A DNA stretch of 64,000 nt from JACCZX01 sp963786295 (GTDB lineage Bacteria; Pseudomonadota; Gammaproteobacteria; Burkholderiales; Burkholderiaceae_F): NCBI GenBank assembly GCA_963786295.1, contig CAWAYV010000012.1, positions 57,341-121,340 of the forward strand, given 5' to 3'. Shown in pieces: positions 10,617 to 21,364 of the stretch; the stretch's first letter is position 1; each line of letters opens with the position of its first letter. A program made the translations under genes and the position numbers. Below the pieces are notes generated by a model. It saw only the letters and a list, made by a program, of their open reading frames with translations, searched no databases and was not told the origin of the DNA.

Positions 10617-10922
10617 TCAGCCCTTCAGCAAGTCGAGCTCTTGCACGTCGATCGTCGACAGGTTGCGGAACAGCACGACCAGAATCGCCAGCCCGATCGC
10701 AGACTCGGCGGCAGCCACCGTCAGAATGAAGAATACGAATACCTGGCCGTGATAGTCGCCGAGGTAGTGCGAGAACGCGACGAAGTTGATGTTGACCGCG
10801 AGCAGCATTAGCTCAATCGCCATCAGCAGCACGATGAGATTCTTGCGGTTCAGAAAAATGCCGACGACGCTGATCGCGAACAACAGCGCACCGACACCCA
10901 GATACCAGGACAGCGATACCAC
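10617..10922 (-). CDS. nuoK: NADH-quinone oxidoreductase subunit K
   Basis: Small membrane subunit of complex I, 101 residues with three transmembrane helices, intact. LLMAIELMLLAVNINFVAFS holds the conserved helix-two Glu, and VAAAESAIGLAILVVLFRN holds the second essential Glu. It starts with GTG and lies between nuoJ and nuoL with gaps of 15 and 5 bases. Confidence 0.95.
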   Translation of the reverse strand: MVSLSWYLGVGALLFAISVVGIFLNRKNLIVLLMAIELMLLAVNINFVAFSHYLGDYHGQVFVFFILTVAAAESAIGLAILVVLFRNLSTIDVQELDLLKG

Positions 10923-10937
10923 GACGCTCCTCTTCGC

Positions 10938-11563
10938 TTAATGCCTGTAGTGCTTCTTGTTTGCCGCGCTCTGTCTTCGGTCGCCATCGTGACCAACCGC
11001 ACCCGATCCTCGCTGCGTGCCTGAACCTGCTGCGAAGGATCCTGGCTCTTCGAGTCTTTGCGTCCGCGCAATGTCAACGCAATCGCCGCGATAATCGCCA
11101 CCAGCAGGATCACGCCGGCAATCTGCAGCGGAAACACATATTCGGTGAACGTCAGCATTCCCAGCGCGCGAATGTTGTCCGCATTTGCGATGCCCGGACC
11201 CGAACGCGTCATGCCCTGCCATTGCGGTTGCGACAAAACGAGCCACATCTGCAGCACGATCAGGGCGGCGACGCCGAATCCCCACGGCGCGTTGCGCCAG
11301 AAGCCCTGCCGCAGCTTGTCGATATTGATGTCGAGCATCATCACGACGAACAGGAACAGCACCATCACGGCGCCGACGTACACCAGCACCAGTGCGATCG
11401 CGAGAAACTCGGCGCGCAGCAGTATCCACAGCGCTGCGGCAGAGAAAAATGCCAGCACCAAAAACAGCACGGCGTGTACCGGATTGCGCGCGGTAATTAC
11501 GCGCAACGCGGCGACCAGCATTACGCCGGCAAAAATCAGGAACAGAGCGGATTGAGCGTCCAT
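10938..11563 (-). CDS. nuoJ: NADH-quinone oxidoreductase subunit J, frameshift near the end
   Basis: Membrane subunit of complex I, about 208 residues with five helices. It begins MDAQSALFLIFAGVMLVAAL and contains FLAIALVLVYVGAVMVLFLF, the conserved helix-three region. The ATG at 11561-11563 overlaps the last base of the nuoI stop (TAATG). Near 10975 the frame slips: one frame runs on through nuoK, the other gives ANKKHYRH and a stop at 10938, which is the natural end. Confidence 0.9.
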
Positions 11564-12051
11564 TAGCGGTACGGCGCATCGGCTGCGCGTGCCGCTGCGA
11601 TTTCCTTCTCGTAGCGGTCGCCGATCGCAAGCAGCATCGGCTTCGTGTAGTACAGATCGCCGCGCCGCTCGCCGTGATACTCGAGGATATGCGTCTCGAC
11701 GATCGAATCGACCGGACAGCTCTCTTCGCACAGCCCGCAGAAGATGCACTTGGTCAGGTCGATGTCGTAGCGTGTCGTGCGCCGCGTGCCGTCTTCTCGT
11801 TGATCTGATTCGATCGTGATGGCAAGCGCCGGGCAGACCGCTTCGCACAGCTTGCAAGCGATGCAGCGCTCTTCCCCGTTCGGATAGCGGCGCAACGCGT
11901 GCAGTCCGCGAAAGCGCGGGCTGATCGGAGTTTTTTCTTCCGGATACTGAATCGTGATCTTGCGCGAGAACGCGTAACGGCCCGTCAGTGCGAGACCCTT
12001 GACCAGTTCCCGCAACAGCAGGCTATCGAAGAATTCCCTGATGGCGCCCAT
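11563..12051 (-). CDS. nuoI: NADH-quinone oxidoreductase subunit I
   Basis: Peripheral-arm subunit of complex I with two [4Fe-4S] clusters (N6a and N6b), 162 residues, intact. The cluster motifs are CIACKLCEAVCPALAI and CIFCGLCEESCPVDSI, about 40 residues apart, each CxxCxxCxxxCP. It carries electrons between NuoG and NuoB. It lies four bases downstream of nuoH and overlaps the nuoJ start by one base. Confidence 0.96.
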   Translation of the reverse strand: MGAIREFFDSLLLRELVKGLALTGRYAFSRKITIQYPEEKTPISPRFRGLHALRRYPNGEERCIACKLCEAVCPALAITIESDQREDGTRRTTRYDIDLTKCIFCGLCEESCPVDSIVETHILEYHGERRGDLYYTKPMLLAIGDRYEKEIAAARAADAPYR

Positions 12052-12055
12052 CAGC

Positions 12056-13147
12056 CTATGTGCTCCAGATGTTCCAAGGCGTTTGCATCCACACCGCGAT
12101 CACGACCAGCCACACGAGTGTCAGCGGAATGAATATCTTCCAACCCAGACGCATGATCTGGTCATAGCGATAGCGCGGAAACGACGCGCGGAACCAGATG
12201 AACAGCGAGACGACGAAGAACACTTTGGCGAAGAGCCAGAACCAGTCCGAAAGCGAACTGACCCAGCTCGGCACTTCGAATCCGAGCAATCGCCCGAGAT
12301 CGATCGGCGCCGCCCAGCCGCCCAGGAACATGATCGTTGCCACGGTCGACAACAGGATCATGTTCGCGTACTCGGCCAAAAAGAAAATCGCGAAGCTCAT
12401 CCCCGAGTACTCGACCATGTGGCCGGCGACGATTTCCGATTCGCCCTCGACCACGTCGAACGGATGGCGATTCGTTTCGGCGACGCTCGAGACGACATAG
12501 ATGACGAGCAGTGGCAGCAGCGGCAGCCAGTTCCATGACAGAAAGTTCAGCCCCATCGAAGCGAACATGCCCGTGTTCTGGCCGACCACGATCTGCGTCA
12601 TGTTCAACGTGCCAGCAACCATCAGCACCGTCACCAGCACAAAACCCATGCCGATTTCGTAGCTGACCATCTGCGCCGCCGCGCGCATCGCACCGAGGAA
12701 CGCATACTTCGAATTCGATGCCCAGCCGGCGATGATGACGCCGTAGACGCCGACGGAAGTAATCGCCATCACGAACAGCAGGCCTGCGTTGATATCCGCC
12801 AGCACAATGCCGGGCCCGAACGGAATCACGGCCCACGCGGCGAGCGCAGGCATCAGAATGACGACCGGCGCCAGGAAGTACAGTGATCTGTCCGCCTGCG
12901 ACGGCGTGATGATTTCCTTCGTGAGCAGCTTGATCCCATCCGCAATCGGCTGAAACAAGCCAAGCGGCCCGACACGATTCGGACCGATGCGAATATGGAA
13001 CCAGCCGATCAGTCGGCGCTCCCACAGCGTCAGATACGCGACGAGCCCAAGGACGGGAGCGACGATCGCGACGATTTTTGCCAGCGACCACACGATCGGC
13101 CATGCGGAACCGAGCGTTTGACTCCCGTAGGCGGTAATCGCGTCCAT
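12056..13147 (-). CDS. nuoH: NADH-quinone oxidoreductase subunit H
   Basis: Membrane subunit that joins the peripheral arm to the membrane arm and forms part of the quinone site, 363 residues. Recognisable segments are ERRLIGWFHIRIGPNRVGPL, QPIADGIKLLTKE, and AETNRHPFDVVEGESEIVAG, which includes the quinone-access loop. The ATG at 13145-13147 overlaps the nuoG stop (TGATG), so it is preferred over a GTG one codon upstream. The frame is intact. Confidence 0.95.
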   Translation of the reverse strand: MDAITAYGSQTLGSAWPIVWSLAKIVAIVAPVLGLVAYLTLWERRLIGWFHIRIGPNRVGPLGLFQPIADGIKLLTKEIITPSQADRSLYFLAPVVILMPALAAWAVIPFGPGIVLADINAGLLFVMAITSVGVYGVIIAGWASNSKYAFLGAMRAAAQMVSYEIGMGFVLVTVLMVAGTLNMTQIVVGQNTGMFASMGLNFLSWNWLPLLPLLVIYVVSSVAETNRHPFDVVEGESEIVAGHMVEYSGMSFAIFFLAEYANMILLSTVATIMFLGGWAAPIDLGRLLGFEVPSWVSSLSDWFWLFAKVFFVVSLFIWFRASFPRYRYDQIMRLGWKIFIPLTLVWLVVIAVWMQTPWNIWST

Positions 13148-15479
13148 CACGCGCGCTCGAGCGTGATCGGGCCGAACATCGCGCCGAGCGTTGCCGTGGA
13201 TTCGTGGGCTGCCGATACATGCACTGCGCCGTCGGCAACGGTCTCATCGAGCGCGACTTCCAACAGTGCCGACGCATCGCCCTGCTTCACAAGCGCCTTG
13301 TCTCCGGTCGCAACGCCAAATGACTGCAACGTACGCGCGTTCGCGCGCGCCTTGGGCCACTTTGCATCGTGCGTTGCCTGCAACGGCGCCGAGCGGCGCA
13401 CGATCGCATCGGTGAAATAAATGGGTACGTCGGCGATTCTTTCCGCCGCGCTCGCCACGCCTTGCGCACGCTCCGGTTTCAAAGCCGCGCTCGAAGTCTC
13501 ATTCGAGAGCATCGCACCGACATCGACCGGTACCGCTTCACTGCGCACCTGATCGGACGTCTCGTACTCGAAACCTTCCAGGCCCAGCAGGTTGCCGAGA
13601 ACGCGCAATACTTTCCAGCCAGGTCGCGCTTCGCCTGCCGGCCGCACCGTCCCGTTAAAACTTTGCACACGGCCTTCACAATTGATGAAGGTACCGGCAG
13701 TCTCCGTGAACGGCGTGATCGGCAGGATTACGTCCGCGTAGTCGAGCGCGCCGTTGCGATAGACGGAGCACGCGATCACGGTCTCCGCTGCCTGCAGCGC
13801 TTGCGCCGCCGCAGCAGGATTGGCAAGGTCGTAGTCGGGCTCGACGTTCCACAGCACATATGCCTTGCGCGGCTGCTCGATCATTTCGCGCGCATTCAAA
13901 CCGCCGTGCCTCGGATACGCGCCGACCACATAGCCGCCGACTGTATTGGCAGCCCTCGGTCAGTACACCCACCGCTGCGCCGGTCGCTTTGGCGATCCAC
14001 TGTGCCCACGCGCGAAGCTGCGCTGCTTGTGGATGCTGTGTCGCGGCGTTACCGAGCAAGATAGCCTTTCGTTCGCCTGCCATCAGCGACGTTGCAATCG
14101 CCTTGGCTCGATCACCGGCAGCAACGCCGTCGACTGGCGCGCGCTCGCCACGCTCGCCCGCGATTGCAACCGCGATCTCGCACAGCGCCTGAACCCACTC
14201 GCTCGGTCGCACGATGTACCTTGTTTGCCACCGGCATCAGCAGATCGGTATCGACGGCGTGCAACACGTTGACTCTGCAGCCGCGCTTGGTCGCCGCGCG
14301 CAGTCGCGCCGACAGCAGCGGTTGATCCTTGCGCAGGAATGAGCCAACGATCAACACGCTGTTCAACTTGTTGACGTCGGCGATCTTCATTCCAAGCCAT
14401 GGTGCGCCGGCCGATGAACCGTCCGCCGAAAAATCGGATTGCCGCAAGCGGAAATCGATATTGTCCGAGCCGAGCCCGCGCGTTACCTTTGTCAGCAGAT
14501 GCATTTCTTCGAGCGTGCTGCCCGGCGAAGCGAGAGCACCGATCGCGGAGCCACCGTGTGCGGCCCTCACTCCAGTAAGCGCAGAAGCCACGTATTCCAG
14601 CGCGACGGTCCAGTCGACTTCGCTCCATTGGCCGCCCTGCTTCAGCATCGGCCTCAGTAGACGATCCGGCGCATTCAGTCCTTCATATGAGAAGCGATCG
14701 CGATCCGACAGCCAACATTCGTTGACGTCTTCGTTTTCCAAAGGCAGAACGCGCATCACTTCGTTGTTCTTCACCTGCACGATCAGATTTGAGCCGAGTG
14801 AATCGTGCGGGCTGATCGACTTGCGACGCGACAGCTCCCATGAGCGTGCTTCATAGCGAAACGGCTTGCTGGTCAGCGCGCCGACCGGGCAAAGATCGAT
14901 CATGTTGCCCGACAGTTCGGAGTCGACCGAGCTGCCGACGAAACTCAATATTTCCGCATACTCACCGCGCCCGGCCATGCCGAGCTCCATTACACCGGCG
15001 ACTTCCTGACCAAAGCGCACGCAGCGCGTGCAATGAATGCAACGCGTCATCTCCTCGGCGGAAATCAATGGGCCCATGCTCTTATGAAACACGACGCGCT
15101 TGGGCTCTACATAGCGGCTCGCCGAGCCGCCATAGCCAACCGCAAGATCCTGCAGCTGACACTCGCCGCCCTGATCGCAAATCGGGCAATCGAGCGGATG
15201 ATTGATCAGCAAAAACTCCATCACCGAGTTTTGCGCCTGCTTCGCGTAAGCCGACTGAGTGCGCGCGATCATCCCCTTGGCAACCGGCGTGGCGCACGCC
15301 GGCAAAGGTTTCGGCGCTTTCTCGACCTCGACCAGACACATGCGGCAATTCGCCGCGATCGTCAGCTTCTTGTGATAACAGAAGTGCGGAACATAAATCC
15401 CGAGCCGATTGGCAGCCTCCATCAGCATGCTGCCTTCCGGCACCTCGACCTTCCTGCCGTCGATTTCGACTTCGATCAC
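13147..15479 (-). CDS. nuoG: NADH-quinone oxidoreductase subunit G, two frameshifts
   Basis: Iron-sulfur subunit of the NADH-dehydrogenase module, about 777 residues. The N-terminal [2Fe-2S] domain has CYHKKLTIAANCRMC. Next come LDCPICDQGGECQLQDLA and RCIHCTRCVRFGQEVAGV for [4Fe-4S] clusters, then a molybdopterin-oxidoreductase-like domain (ECWLSDRDRFSYEGL). Frame changes lie near 14215 and 13945. The pieces join as LTEG, then VVGAYPRHGGLNAREM. The GTG start overlaps the nuoF stop (GTGA), and the stop overlaps the nuoH start. Confidence 0.92.
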
Positions 15480-16783
15480 TGAGCGACCTCCGGCACCAGA
15501 CAGCGCCCATGCTTGATGTGATGCTCGAACTCGGCCCGATAGTGCTTGACGAACGCGCGCACCGGCATCGCGGCCGCGTCACCCAGCGCGCAGATCGTTC
15601 TGCCTTGAATGTTGTCGGCCAGCGAGTTCAGTAGATCAAGATCTTCGGGTCGCCCTTCACCGTGTTCGATCCGATGAATGATTCGATACAGCCATCCTGT
15701 ACCTTCGCGGCACGGCGTGCACTGGCCGCAGCTTTCCTCGAAATAAAAATAGGCGAGCCGCTCGGCCGATCTCACCATGCAGCGCGTCTCGTCCATCACG
15801 ATGACCGCGCCGGAGCCGAGCATCGAGCCCGCTTTCGCGATCGAGTCGTAGTCCATGTCGGTGGCCATCATCACGTCGCCGGGCACAACCGGCATCGACG
15901 AGCCGCCGGGAATCACACCTTTGATCTTCTTGCCGTTGCGCATGCCACCGGCTAGCTCGAGCAACTGCGCGAACGGCGTCCCGAGCGGCACTTCGTAGTT
16001 GCCGGGATAAGTGACATCGCCTGACACCGAAAATATCTTCGTGCCGCCGTTGTTCTGCCGGCCGATCTCGAGGAACGCATCGCCGCCGTGGGTAATGATG
16101 AACGGCACCGCCGCGAACGTCTCGGTGTTGTTGATTGTCGTTGGCTTGCCGTACAGGCCGTGGCTCGCAGGAAACGGCGGCTTGAAGCGCGGCATGCCTT
16201 TCTTGCCTTCCATCGATTCCAGCAGCGCCGTTTCTTCGCCGCAGATATAGGCGCCGTAACCGTGCATTGCGTGCAACTCGAACGAGTACTCGGAGCCGAG
16301 GATGTTTCGTCCGAGGTAGCCGGCATCACGTGCTTCGTCGAGGGCTTCTTCGAAGCGCTCGTACTCGGCCCAGATCTCGCCGTGGATGTAGTTGTAGCCG
16401 ACTGACACTCCCATCGCATACGCAGCGATGACCATGCCTTCGATCACCATGTGCGGGTTGTAACGCAGGATGTCGCGATCCTTGAACGTGCCAGGCTCGC
16501 CCTCGTCGGAATTGCAGACGAGATATTTCTGCCCCGCATACTGGCGCGGCATGAAGCTCCATTTGAGCCCCGTCGGAAAACCGGCGCCGCCGCGCCCGCG
16601 CAGCGCGGACTTTTTCACTTCGGCGATGACGGCGTCAGGCGTCAGCTTGTCGCTGAAAACTTTGCGCAGCGCCTGATAGCCGCCACGCTCCTCGTAACCC
16701 TTCAAGCCCCAGTTGTTGCCGTCGAGCCCGGAAAGAATCATCGGGTTCAAATGGCGCCCGTGGAAACACGTCTGCGCGCTCAT
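15476..16783 (-). CDS. nuoF: NADH-quinone oxidoreductase subunit F
   Basis: NADH-binding, FMN-containing subunit of complex I, 435 residues, intact. The NADH/FMN region reads LRGRGGAGFPTGLKWSFMP and CNSDEGEPGTFKDRDI. The [4Fe-4S] ligands are in ESCGQCTPCREGTGW with a distal Cys in GRTICALGDAAAMP. The ATG at 16781-16783 (MSAQTCFHGRHLNP) is preferred over an upstream TTG because an ATGA overlap with the expected nuoE stop is then restored. Confidence 0.95.
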   Translation of the reverse strand: MSAQTCFHGRHLNPMILSGLDGNNWGLKGYEERGGYQALRKVFSDKLTPDAVIAEVKKSALRGRGGAGFPTGLKWSFMPRQYAGQKYLVCNSDEGEPGTFKDRDILRYNPHMVIEGMVIAAYAMGVSVGYNYIHGEIWAEYERFEEALDEARDAGYLGRNILGSEYSFELHAMHGYGAYICGEETALLESMEGKKGMPRFKPPFPASHGLYGKPTTINNTETFAAVPFIITHGGDAFLEIGRQNNGGTKIFSVSGDVTYPGNYEVPLGTPFAQLLELAGGMRNGKKIKGVIPGGSSMPVVPGDVMMATDMDYDSIAKAGSMLGSGAVIVMDETRCMVRSAERLAYFYFEESCGQCTPCREGTGWLYRIIHRIEHGEGRPEDLDLLNSLADNIQGRTICALGDAAAMPVRAFVKHYRAEFEHHIKHGRCLVPEVAQ

Positions 16784-17291
16784 CGTGCGCCAGTTCAAGT
16801 TCAGACAGCAGCGCGTCGAGCTTTTCGTTGCTCATGAAGCTTTCCATGCGCTTGTTGTTGACCAGCAGCACCGGCGCGTCACCGCACGCGCCGAAGCACT
16901 CGCCCTCTTTCAGCGTGAACGCGCCGTCGGCGGTCGTTTCGCCGAAGCCGATACCGAGTCGCTGCTTCAAATGCTCGGCGGCGCGCGTTGCTCCCGACAG
17001 CGCGCACGGCAGATTCGTGCAGATCGTAATCTTGTGACGGCCGACGGGCTTCAGGTTGTACATGCTGTAGAACGTCGCGACTTCGTAAACCGCGATCGGC
17101 GGCATGCCCAGATAGCCGGCAACTTCTTCTATCGCTTCCTTCGACAACCAGCCGAGTTCGTCCTGCGCAATCGCAAGCGCGGCCATCACGGCGGACCGGC
17201 GTTGCTCGGCGGGAAACTTCGCGGTCTCGCGATCGATCCTGCGATACGCGTCGGCGGATAGCAGCAAATGAGTTTGCGGAACCGCGCTCAT
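16780..17291 (-). CDS. nuoE: NADH-quinone oxidoreductase subunit E, frameshift near the end
   Basis: [2Fe-2S] subunit of the NADH-dehydrogenase module, about 170 residues. The four cysteine ligands lie in CTNLPCALSGA and GECFGACGDAP, in a thioredoxin-like fold. EVATFYSMYNLKPVGRHKI precedes them. The open frame overruns into nuoF, but one added base near 16795 gives a stop at 16780-16782 that overlaps the nuoF start as ATGA. That is the usual arrangement and sets the natural end. The ATG at 17289-17291 overlaps the nuoD stop. Confidence 0.9.
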
Positions 17292-18542
17292 CGATCGATT
17301 TCTCCGAACACGATGTCCTGCGTGCCGATGATCGTCACCGCATCGGCAATCATGTGACCGCGCGCCATTTCATCGAGCGACTGCAGATGCGGAAAGCCGG
17401 CCGGCGCGAATCTTCAGGCGATACGGCTTATTGGCGCCGTCCGAAATCAGATAGATGCCGAACTCACCCTTCGGATGTTCGACCGCGGCGTACACCTCGC
17501 CCGGCGGCACGTGAAAGCCTTCGGTGAACAGCTTGAAGTGATGAATCAGGTCTTCCATGCCCGTCTTCATGTCGATTCGCGACGGCGGCGCTACCTTGTG
17601 GTCGTCGGTCATCACAGGACCGGGATTGGCGCGCAGCCATGCAATGCACTGCTTGATGATCGAATTGCTCTGCCGCATCTCGGCCACGCGCACCAGGTAA
17701 CGGTCGTAACAGTCGCCGTTCTTGCCGATCGGAATCGCGAATTCGAGTTTGTCGTACACCTCGTACGGCTGCTTGCGACGCAAATCCCATTCGACTCCCG
17801 AGCCGCGCAGCATCGGGCCGGTAAAGCCCAGCTGCAATGCGCGCTCCGGCGACACGACGCCGATGCCGACCAGACGCTGCTTCCAGATTCGATTGTCGGT
17901 CAGCAATGTTTCATATTCATCAACGTGCTTCGGAAAGCGATTGGTGAAGTCTTCGATGAAATCGAGCAACGAGCCCTGGCGGTTTTCGTTCAGGCGTTTG
18001 ATGTCCTGCTCGCTCCGATACTTCGTGTTCTTGTGCTGCGGCATCGCGTCCGGCAGATCGCGATACACGCCGCCCGGGCGGTAGTACGCAGCGTGCATGC
18101 GCGCACCCGACACCGCTTCGTACATGTCCATCAGGTCTTCGCGCTCGCGAAACGCGTACAGAAAAACCGCCATCGCGCCGACATCGAGCCCGTGCGCACC
18201 GATCCACAGCAGGTGATTCATTAACCGCGTCAGTTCGTCGAACATCACGCGGATGTACTGCGCGCGAATCGGCACGTCGACGCCGATCAGCTTTTCGATC
18301 GCCATCACGTACGCGTGCTCGTTGCACATCATCGACACGTAGTCGAGCCGGTCCATGTACGGCACCGACTGCAGATAGGTGCGCGTTTCGGCGAGCTTCT
18401 CGGTAGCGCGGTGCAGAAGTCCGATATGCGGATCGGCGCGCTCGATCACTTCGCCGTCGAGCTCGAGCACCAATCGCAGAACACCATGCGCCGCCGGATG
18501 CTGGGGGCCAAAATTGAGCGTGTAATTCTTGATCTCGGCCAT
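17288..18542 (-). CDS. nuoD: NADH-quinone oxidoreductase subunit D, frameshift near the end
   Basis: 49-kDa hydrogenase-like subunit that forms the quinone site with NuoB, about 417 residues. It begins MAEIKNYTLNFGPQHPAAHG, with the conserved quinone-site His, and has RRKQPYEVYDKLEFAIPIGK. The frame slips near 17400 after RLKIRA. The continuation gives GFPHLQSLDEMARGHMIADA, then VFGEIDR and a stop that overlaps the nuoE ATG. Its ATG overlaps the nuoC stop. Confidence 0.93.
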
Positions 18543-19141
18543 TACTCTCGCTCTTGGCCGTAGTTCTCTTCGCGAATGACACGCGGCACGATCTCGCGCG
18601 GCTCGATCGTCACCGGCTGATAGATCACCCTCTTCTGCTCCGGGTCATACCGCATCTCGACGTAACCCGAAATCGGAAAGTCCTTGCGAAACGGGTGGCC
18701 AACAAAGCCGTAGTCGGTCAGGATGCGGCGCAGATCAGGATGGCCTTCGAACACGATTCCATACAGATCGAACGCCTCGCGCTCGAACCAGTTTGCACCG
18801 GCCCAAACGGTGGTCACCGATTCCACTAACGGCAGATCATCGTCAGCGCAAAAGGTGCGCACTCGGACGCGCCAGTTGTGCGTGAGCGAAAGCAGATGCA
18901 TCACCACTGCGTAGCGGGCGCCATCCCACGCGCCTTCACCGTACGACGAATAGTCAACGCCGCAAAGATCGATCAATTGCTCGAACGAAAGAGCGGGCTC
19001 GTCTCGCAGCGTGCGCGCGACCGACAAATGATCCTGCCCTTTTATGACAATGGTGACCTCGTCGAGGGCAACGACAAGACTCTGCAGGCGCTCGCCGAGC
19101 GCCGACTTCAAACGTTCGCACAGTTCGTCGAGACGATTCAT
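18542..19141 (-). CDS. nuoC: NADH-quinone oxidoreductase subunit C
   Basis: 30-kDa subunit of the peripheral arm, 199 residues, separate from NuoD as in other betaproteobacteria. The signature is ERREFFDLYG-like: here ANWFEREAFDLYGIVFEGHP, followed by LRRILTDYGFVGHPFRKDFP. The ATG at 19139-19141 overlaps the nuoB stop, which rules out the longer open frame reaching 19315. The frame is intact. Confidence 0.95.
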   Translation of the reverse strand: MNRLDELCERLKSALGERLQSLVVALDEVTIVIKGQDHLSVARTLRDEPALSFEQLIDLCGVDYSSYGEGAWDGARYAVVMHLLSLTHNWRVRVRTFCADDDLPLVESVTTVWAGANWFEREAFDLYGIVFEGHPDLRRILTDYGFVGHPFRKDFPISGYVEMRYDPEQKRVIYQPVTIEPREIVPRVIREENYGQERE

Positions 19142-19618
19142 CACCGCGCGATCGTGTTCGTACGGCGAATTTTGTTCTGCAACTGAATGATTCCGTAGAT
19201 CAGCGCTTCCGCTGTCGGCGGGCAACCCGGCACGTAGACGTCGACCGGCACAATCCGGTCGCAGCCGCGCACCACCGAGTAGCTGTAGTGGTAATAGCCG
19301 CCGCCATTGGCGCACGAACCCATGCTGATCACCCAGCGCGGCTCTGCCATCTGGTCGTACACCTTACGCAGCGCAGGCGCCATCTTGTTGCACAGCGTGC
19401 CGGCGACGATCATCAGATCCGACTGCCGTCGGGCTTGGGCGAAAGAAAATACCGAAGCGATCGAGGTCGTAGCGCGCAGCGCCGGCATGCATCATCTCGA
19501 CCGCACAACACGCAAGGCCGAATGTCATCGGCCATAGCGACCCCGTCTTCGACCAGTTCAGCACCTTGTCGACACTGGTCGTGACGAATCCTTCGTTCAG
19601 GTGACCTTCAAGAGCCAT
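19141..19618 (-). CDS. nuoB: NADH-quinone oxidoreductase subunit B, one frameshift
   Basis: Carries the N2 [4Fe-4S] cluster next to the quinone site, about 159 residues. Ligands are the tandem Cys in FGLACCAVEMM, then GSCANGGGYYHYSYS and VPGCPPTAEAL. One inserted base near 19430, within RPSPRQSD, splits the gene into two frames. On either side the match to the family is continuous. It begins three bases after the nuoA stop and its own stop overlaps nuoC. Confidence 0.93.
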
Positions 19619-19621
19619 CGC

Positions 19622-19987
19622 TTATTCCCAGTCCAGCGCGCCTTTTTTCCATTCGTAGATGAAACCGATGGTCAGAATGGCGAGAAACAACATCATCGCC
19701 CAGAAGCCCGCGCTCCAGACGCCGAGATCTCCGAGCACGACCCCCCACGGAAACAGGAAGGCAATCTCGAGATCGAAGATGATGAACAGAATCGCCACCA
19801 GGTAATACCGCACGTCGAACTTCATGCGCGCGTCTTCGAACGCTTCGAACCCGCACTCATACGGAGACAACTTTTCCGGATCAGGGTTGCGCGGACCGAG
19901 CACTGCGCCGAGCAACATCGGTGCCGCACCGATCGCAAGGCCGACCAGTATGAACAGCAAAATCGGAAGGTAGTTTTCGAGAATCAC
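19622..19987 (-). CDS. nuoA: NADH-quinone oxidoreductase subunit A
   Basis: First gene of the complex I operon, 121 residues with three transmembrane helices, intact. The loop after helix one has KLSPYECGFEAFEDARMKFD, with the conserved Cys, followed by YYLVAILFIIFDLEIAFLFP. It starts with GTG at 19985-19987, just downstream of tRNA-Leu. Confidence 0.95.
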   Translation of the reverse strand: MILENYLPILLFILVGLAIGAAPMLLGAVLGPRNPDPEKLSPYECGFEAFEDARMKFDVRYYLVAILFIIFDLEIAFLFPWGVVLGDLGVWSAGFWAMMLFLAILTIGFIYEWKKGALDWE

Positions 19988-20005
19988 GGTGTGGCTTGCT
20001 TACCG

Positions 20006-20090
20006 TGGTGCCCACGGGGAGACTCGAACTCCCACGGCTTTCGCCGCCACCCCCTCAAGATGGTGTGTCTACCAATTCCACCACGTGGGC
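20006..20090 (-). tRNA. tRNA-Leu (anticodon GAG)
   Basis: An 85-base class II tRNA with the acceptor pair GCCCACG/CGTGGGC and encoded CCA. The anticodon stem CCATC/GGTGG encloses the loop TTGAGGG with anticodon GAG. There is a long variable arm (GGCGGCGAAAGCC) and the T-arm GGGAGTTCGAGTCTCCC. It lies between secG and nuoA and is probably cut from their shared transcript. This placement is a betaproteobacterial hallmark. Confidence 0.95.
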
Positions 20091-20138
20091 AGTGGAAATC
20101 CGTGAGATTCTACTGAAGTCGCGAGTTACTTCGCGCGG

Positions 20139-20580
20139 TTACTTCGGAACGTCGCTCGGCTTCGGCGGAGCGTCTGTCGTCGGCGGCAGCTGGCGTCGGC
20201 ACCGCAGGAACGGCTGCGGCGGGCGCGCTTTGCGGCGCCTGACCGCTCGGCGTCGGGATATCTTTCGGCGTCGGCGCCGGCGCGGGGGTCGTCGCGGGCA
20301 CGGTTCCCATCACGCCGCCGGTGTCTGACGCGGGGCGCTTGATCTCGGTGCTGGTGTACGCCAGTCCGAGAGTCGCCAGGAAAAATACCGTCGCGACGAC
20401 ACCCGTACTGCGCGACAGGAAGTTCGCCGAACCCGTCGCACCGAACAGGCTGCCCGATGCTCCGCCGCCGAACGCCGCACCCATGTCCGCACCTTTGCCG
20501 TGCTGAAGCAGCACCAGGACGATGACGGCAATCGCCGCGATGACCTGCACGACGATCAGCAATGTAGTTAACCAAGCCAT
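20139..20580 (-). CDS. secG: Preprotein translocase subunit SecG, frameshift near the end
   Basis: Small membrane subunit of the SecYEG channel, about 147 residues. Two transmembrane helices surround the conserved loop LLQHGKGADMGAAFGGGASG and FGATGSANFL. A long Pro/Ala-rich cytoplasmic tail follows, as is common in betaproteobacteria. One indel near 20185 shifts the tail; the alternative frame reads DAPPKPSDVPK and stops at 20139, a more natural end than the Arg/Ser-rich extension. It lies between tpiA and tRNA-Leu. Confidence 0.9.
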
Positions 20581-20622
20581 TCTGAATCCTTCTTCAAACT
20601 ACCTTCTTCGATTGTACCGATG

Positions 20623-21364
20623 TTACTTGGGCACGGCAGCACAAATCGCAAGAAAATCCGCTGCGACCAGCGACGCACCGCCGATCAGCCCACCGTCGAT
20701 GTCCGGCTGCGCGAACAGTTCCGCCGCATTTGCCGGCTTCACGCTACCGCCATACAAAATTCTCACGCCCTCGGCGCCATTTCCGATCTGCGCGCGCAAC
20801 GCGGCATGCACTTCCTGCGCCTGATCCGGGGTTGCTGTACGACCGGTGCCAATGGCCCACACTGGCTCGTACGCCAGCGCGCCGCTTGACAATCCGTCAG
20901 CGCCGATGCGCGCCAGCACTGCAGCCAGCTGCGAGTTCAGCACTGCGTGCGTCTGCCCCGCTTCGCGCTGCTGCAGCGTCTCACCGATACAGACTATCGG
21001 TCGCAATCCAGCCTGTAACGCTCGCTCCGCCTTGGACGCGACGACCGCGTCGGTTTCGCCATGCCACTGGCGGCGCTCCGAGTGTCCGACGATGACCCAG
21101 CCGCAGCCGCCGTCGCGCAGCATCTCAGCGGCAATGTCCCCCGTATACGCGCCCGGCTGATGCTCCGATACGTCCTGCGCTCCGATCTCGTCCCGAGTCA
21201 GTACCTGCCGGCAGTTGATCCAGATACAGATAGGGCGCGCACACCACGACGTCGCACGCCAGCGCGCTTTTGCGGGCGGCAAATTCGTTCAACCAGGAAT
21301 CGTTGGCTGCGCGCGACCCGTTCATTTTCCAGTTTGCAGCGACCAGAGAACGACGCGGACTCAT
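20623..21364 (-). CDS. tpiA: Triose-phosphate isomerase, one frameshift
   Basis: Glycolytic enzyme that interconverts dihydroxyacetone phosphate and glyceraldehyde 3-phosphate, about 247 residues. It has AANWKMNGS with the catalytic Lys, WVIVGHSERRQWHGE with the catalytic His, LAYEPVWAIGTGRTATP with the catalytic Glu, and the phosphate loop GVRILYGGSVKP. One extra base near 21208 splits LDQLPA from LTRDEIGAQD. The ATG at 21362-21364 overlaps the stop of the upstream gene. Confidence 0.93.

Noticed and set aside
5570..21364. Programmed ribosomal frameshifting in nuo genes and tpiA
   Set aside because: The sites lack a common slippery heptamer and downstream structure, occur at random positions and shift in both directions. 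Sequence error explains them better.
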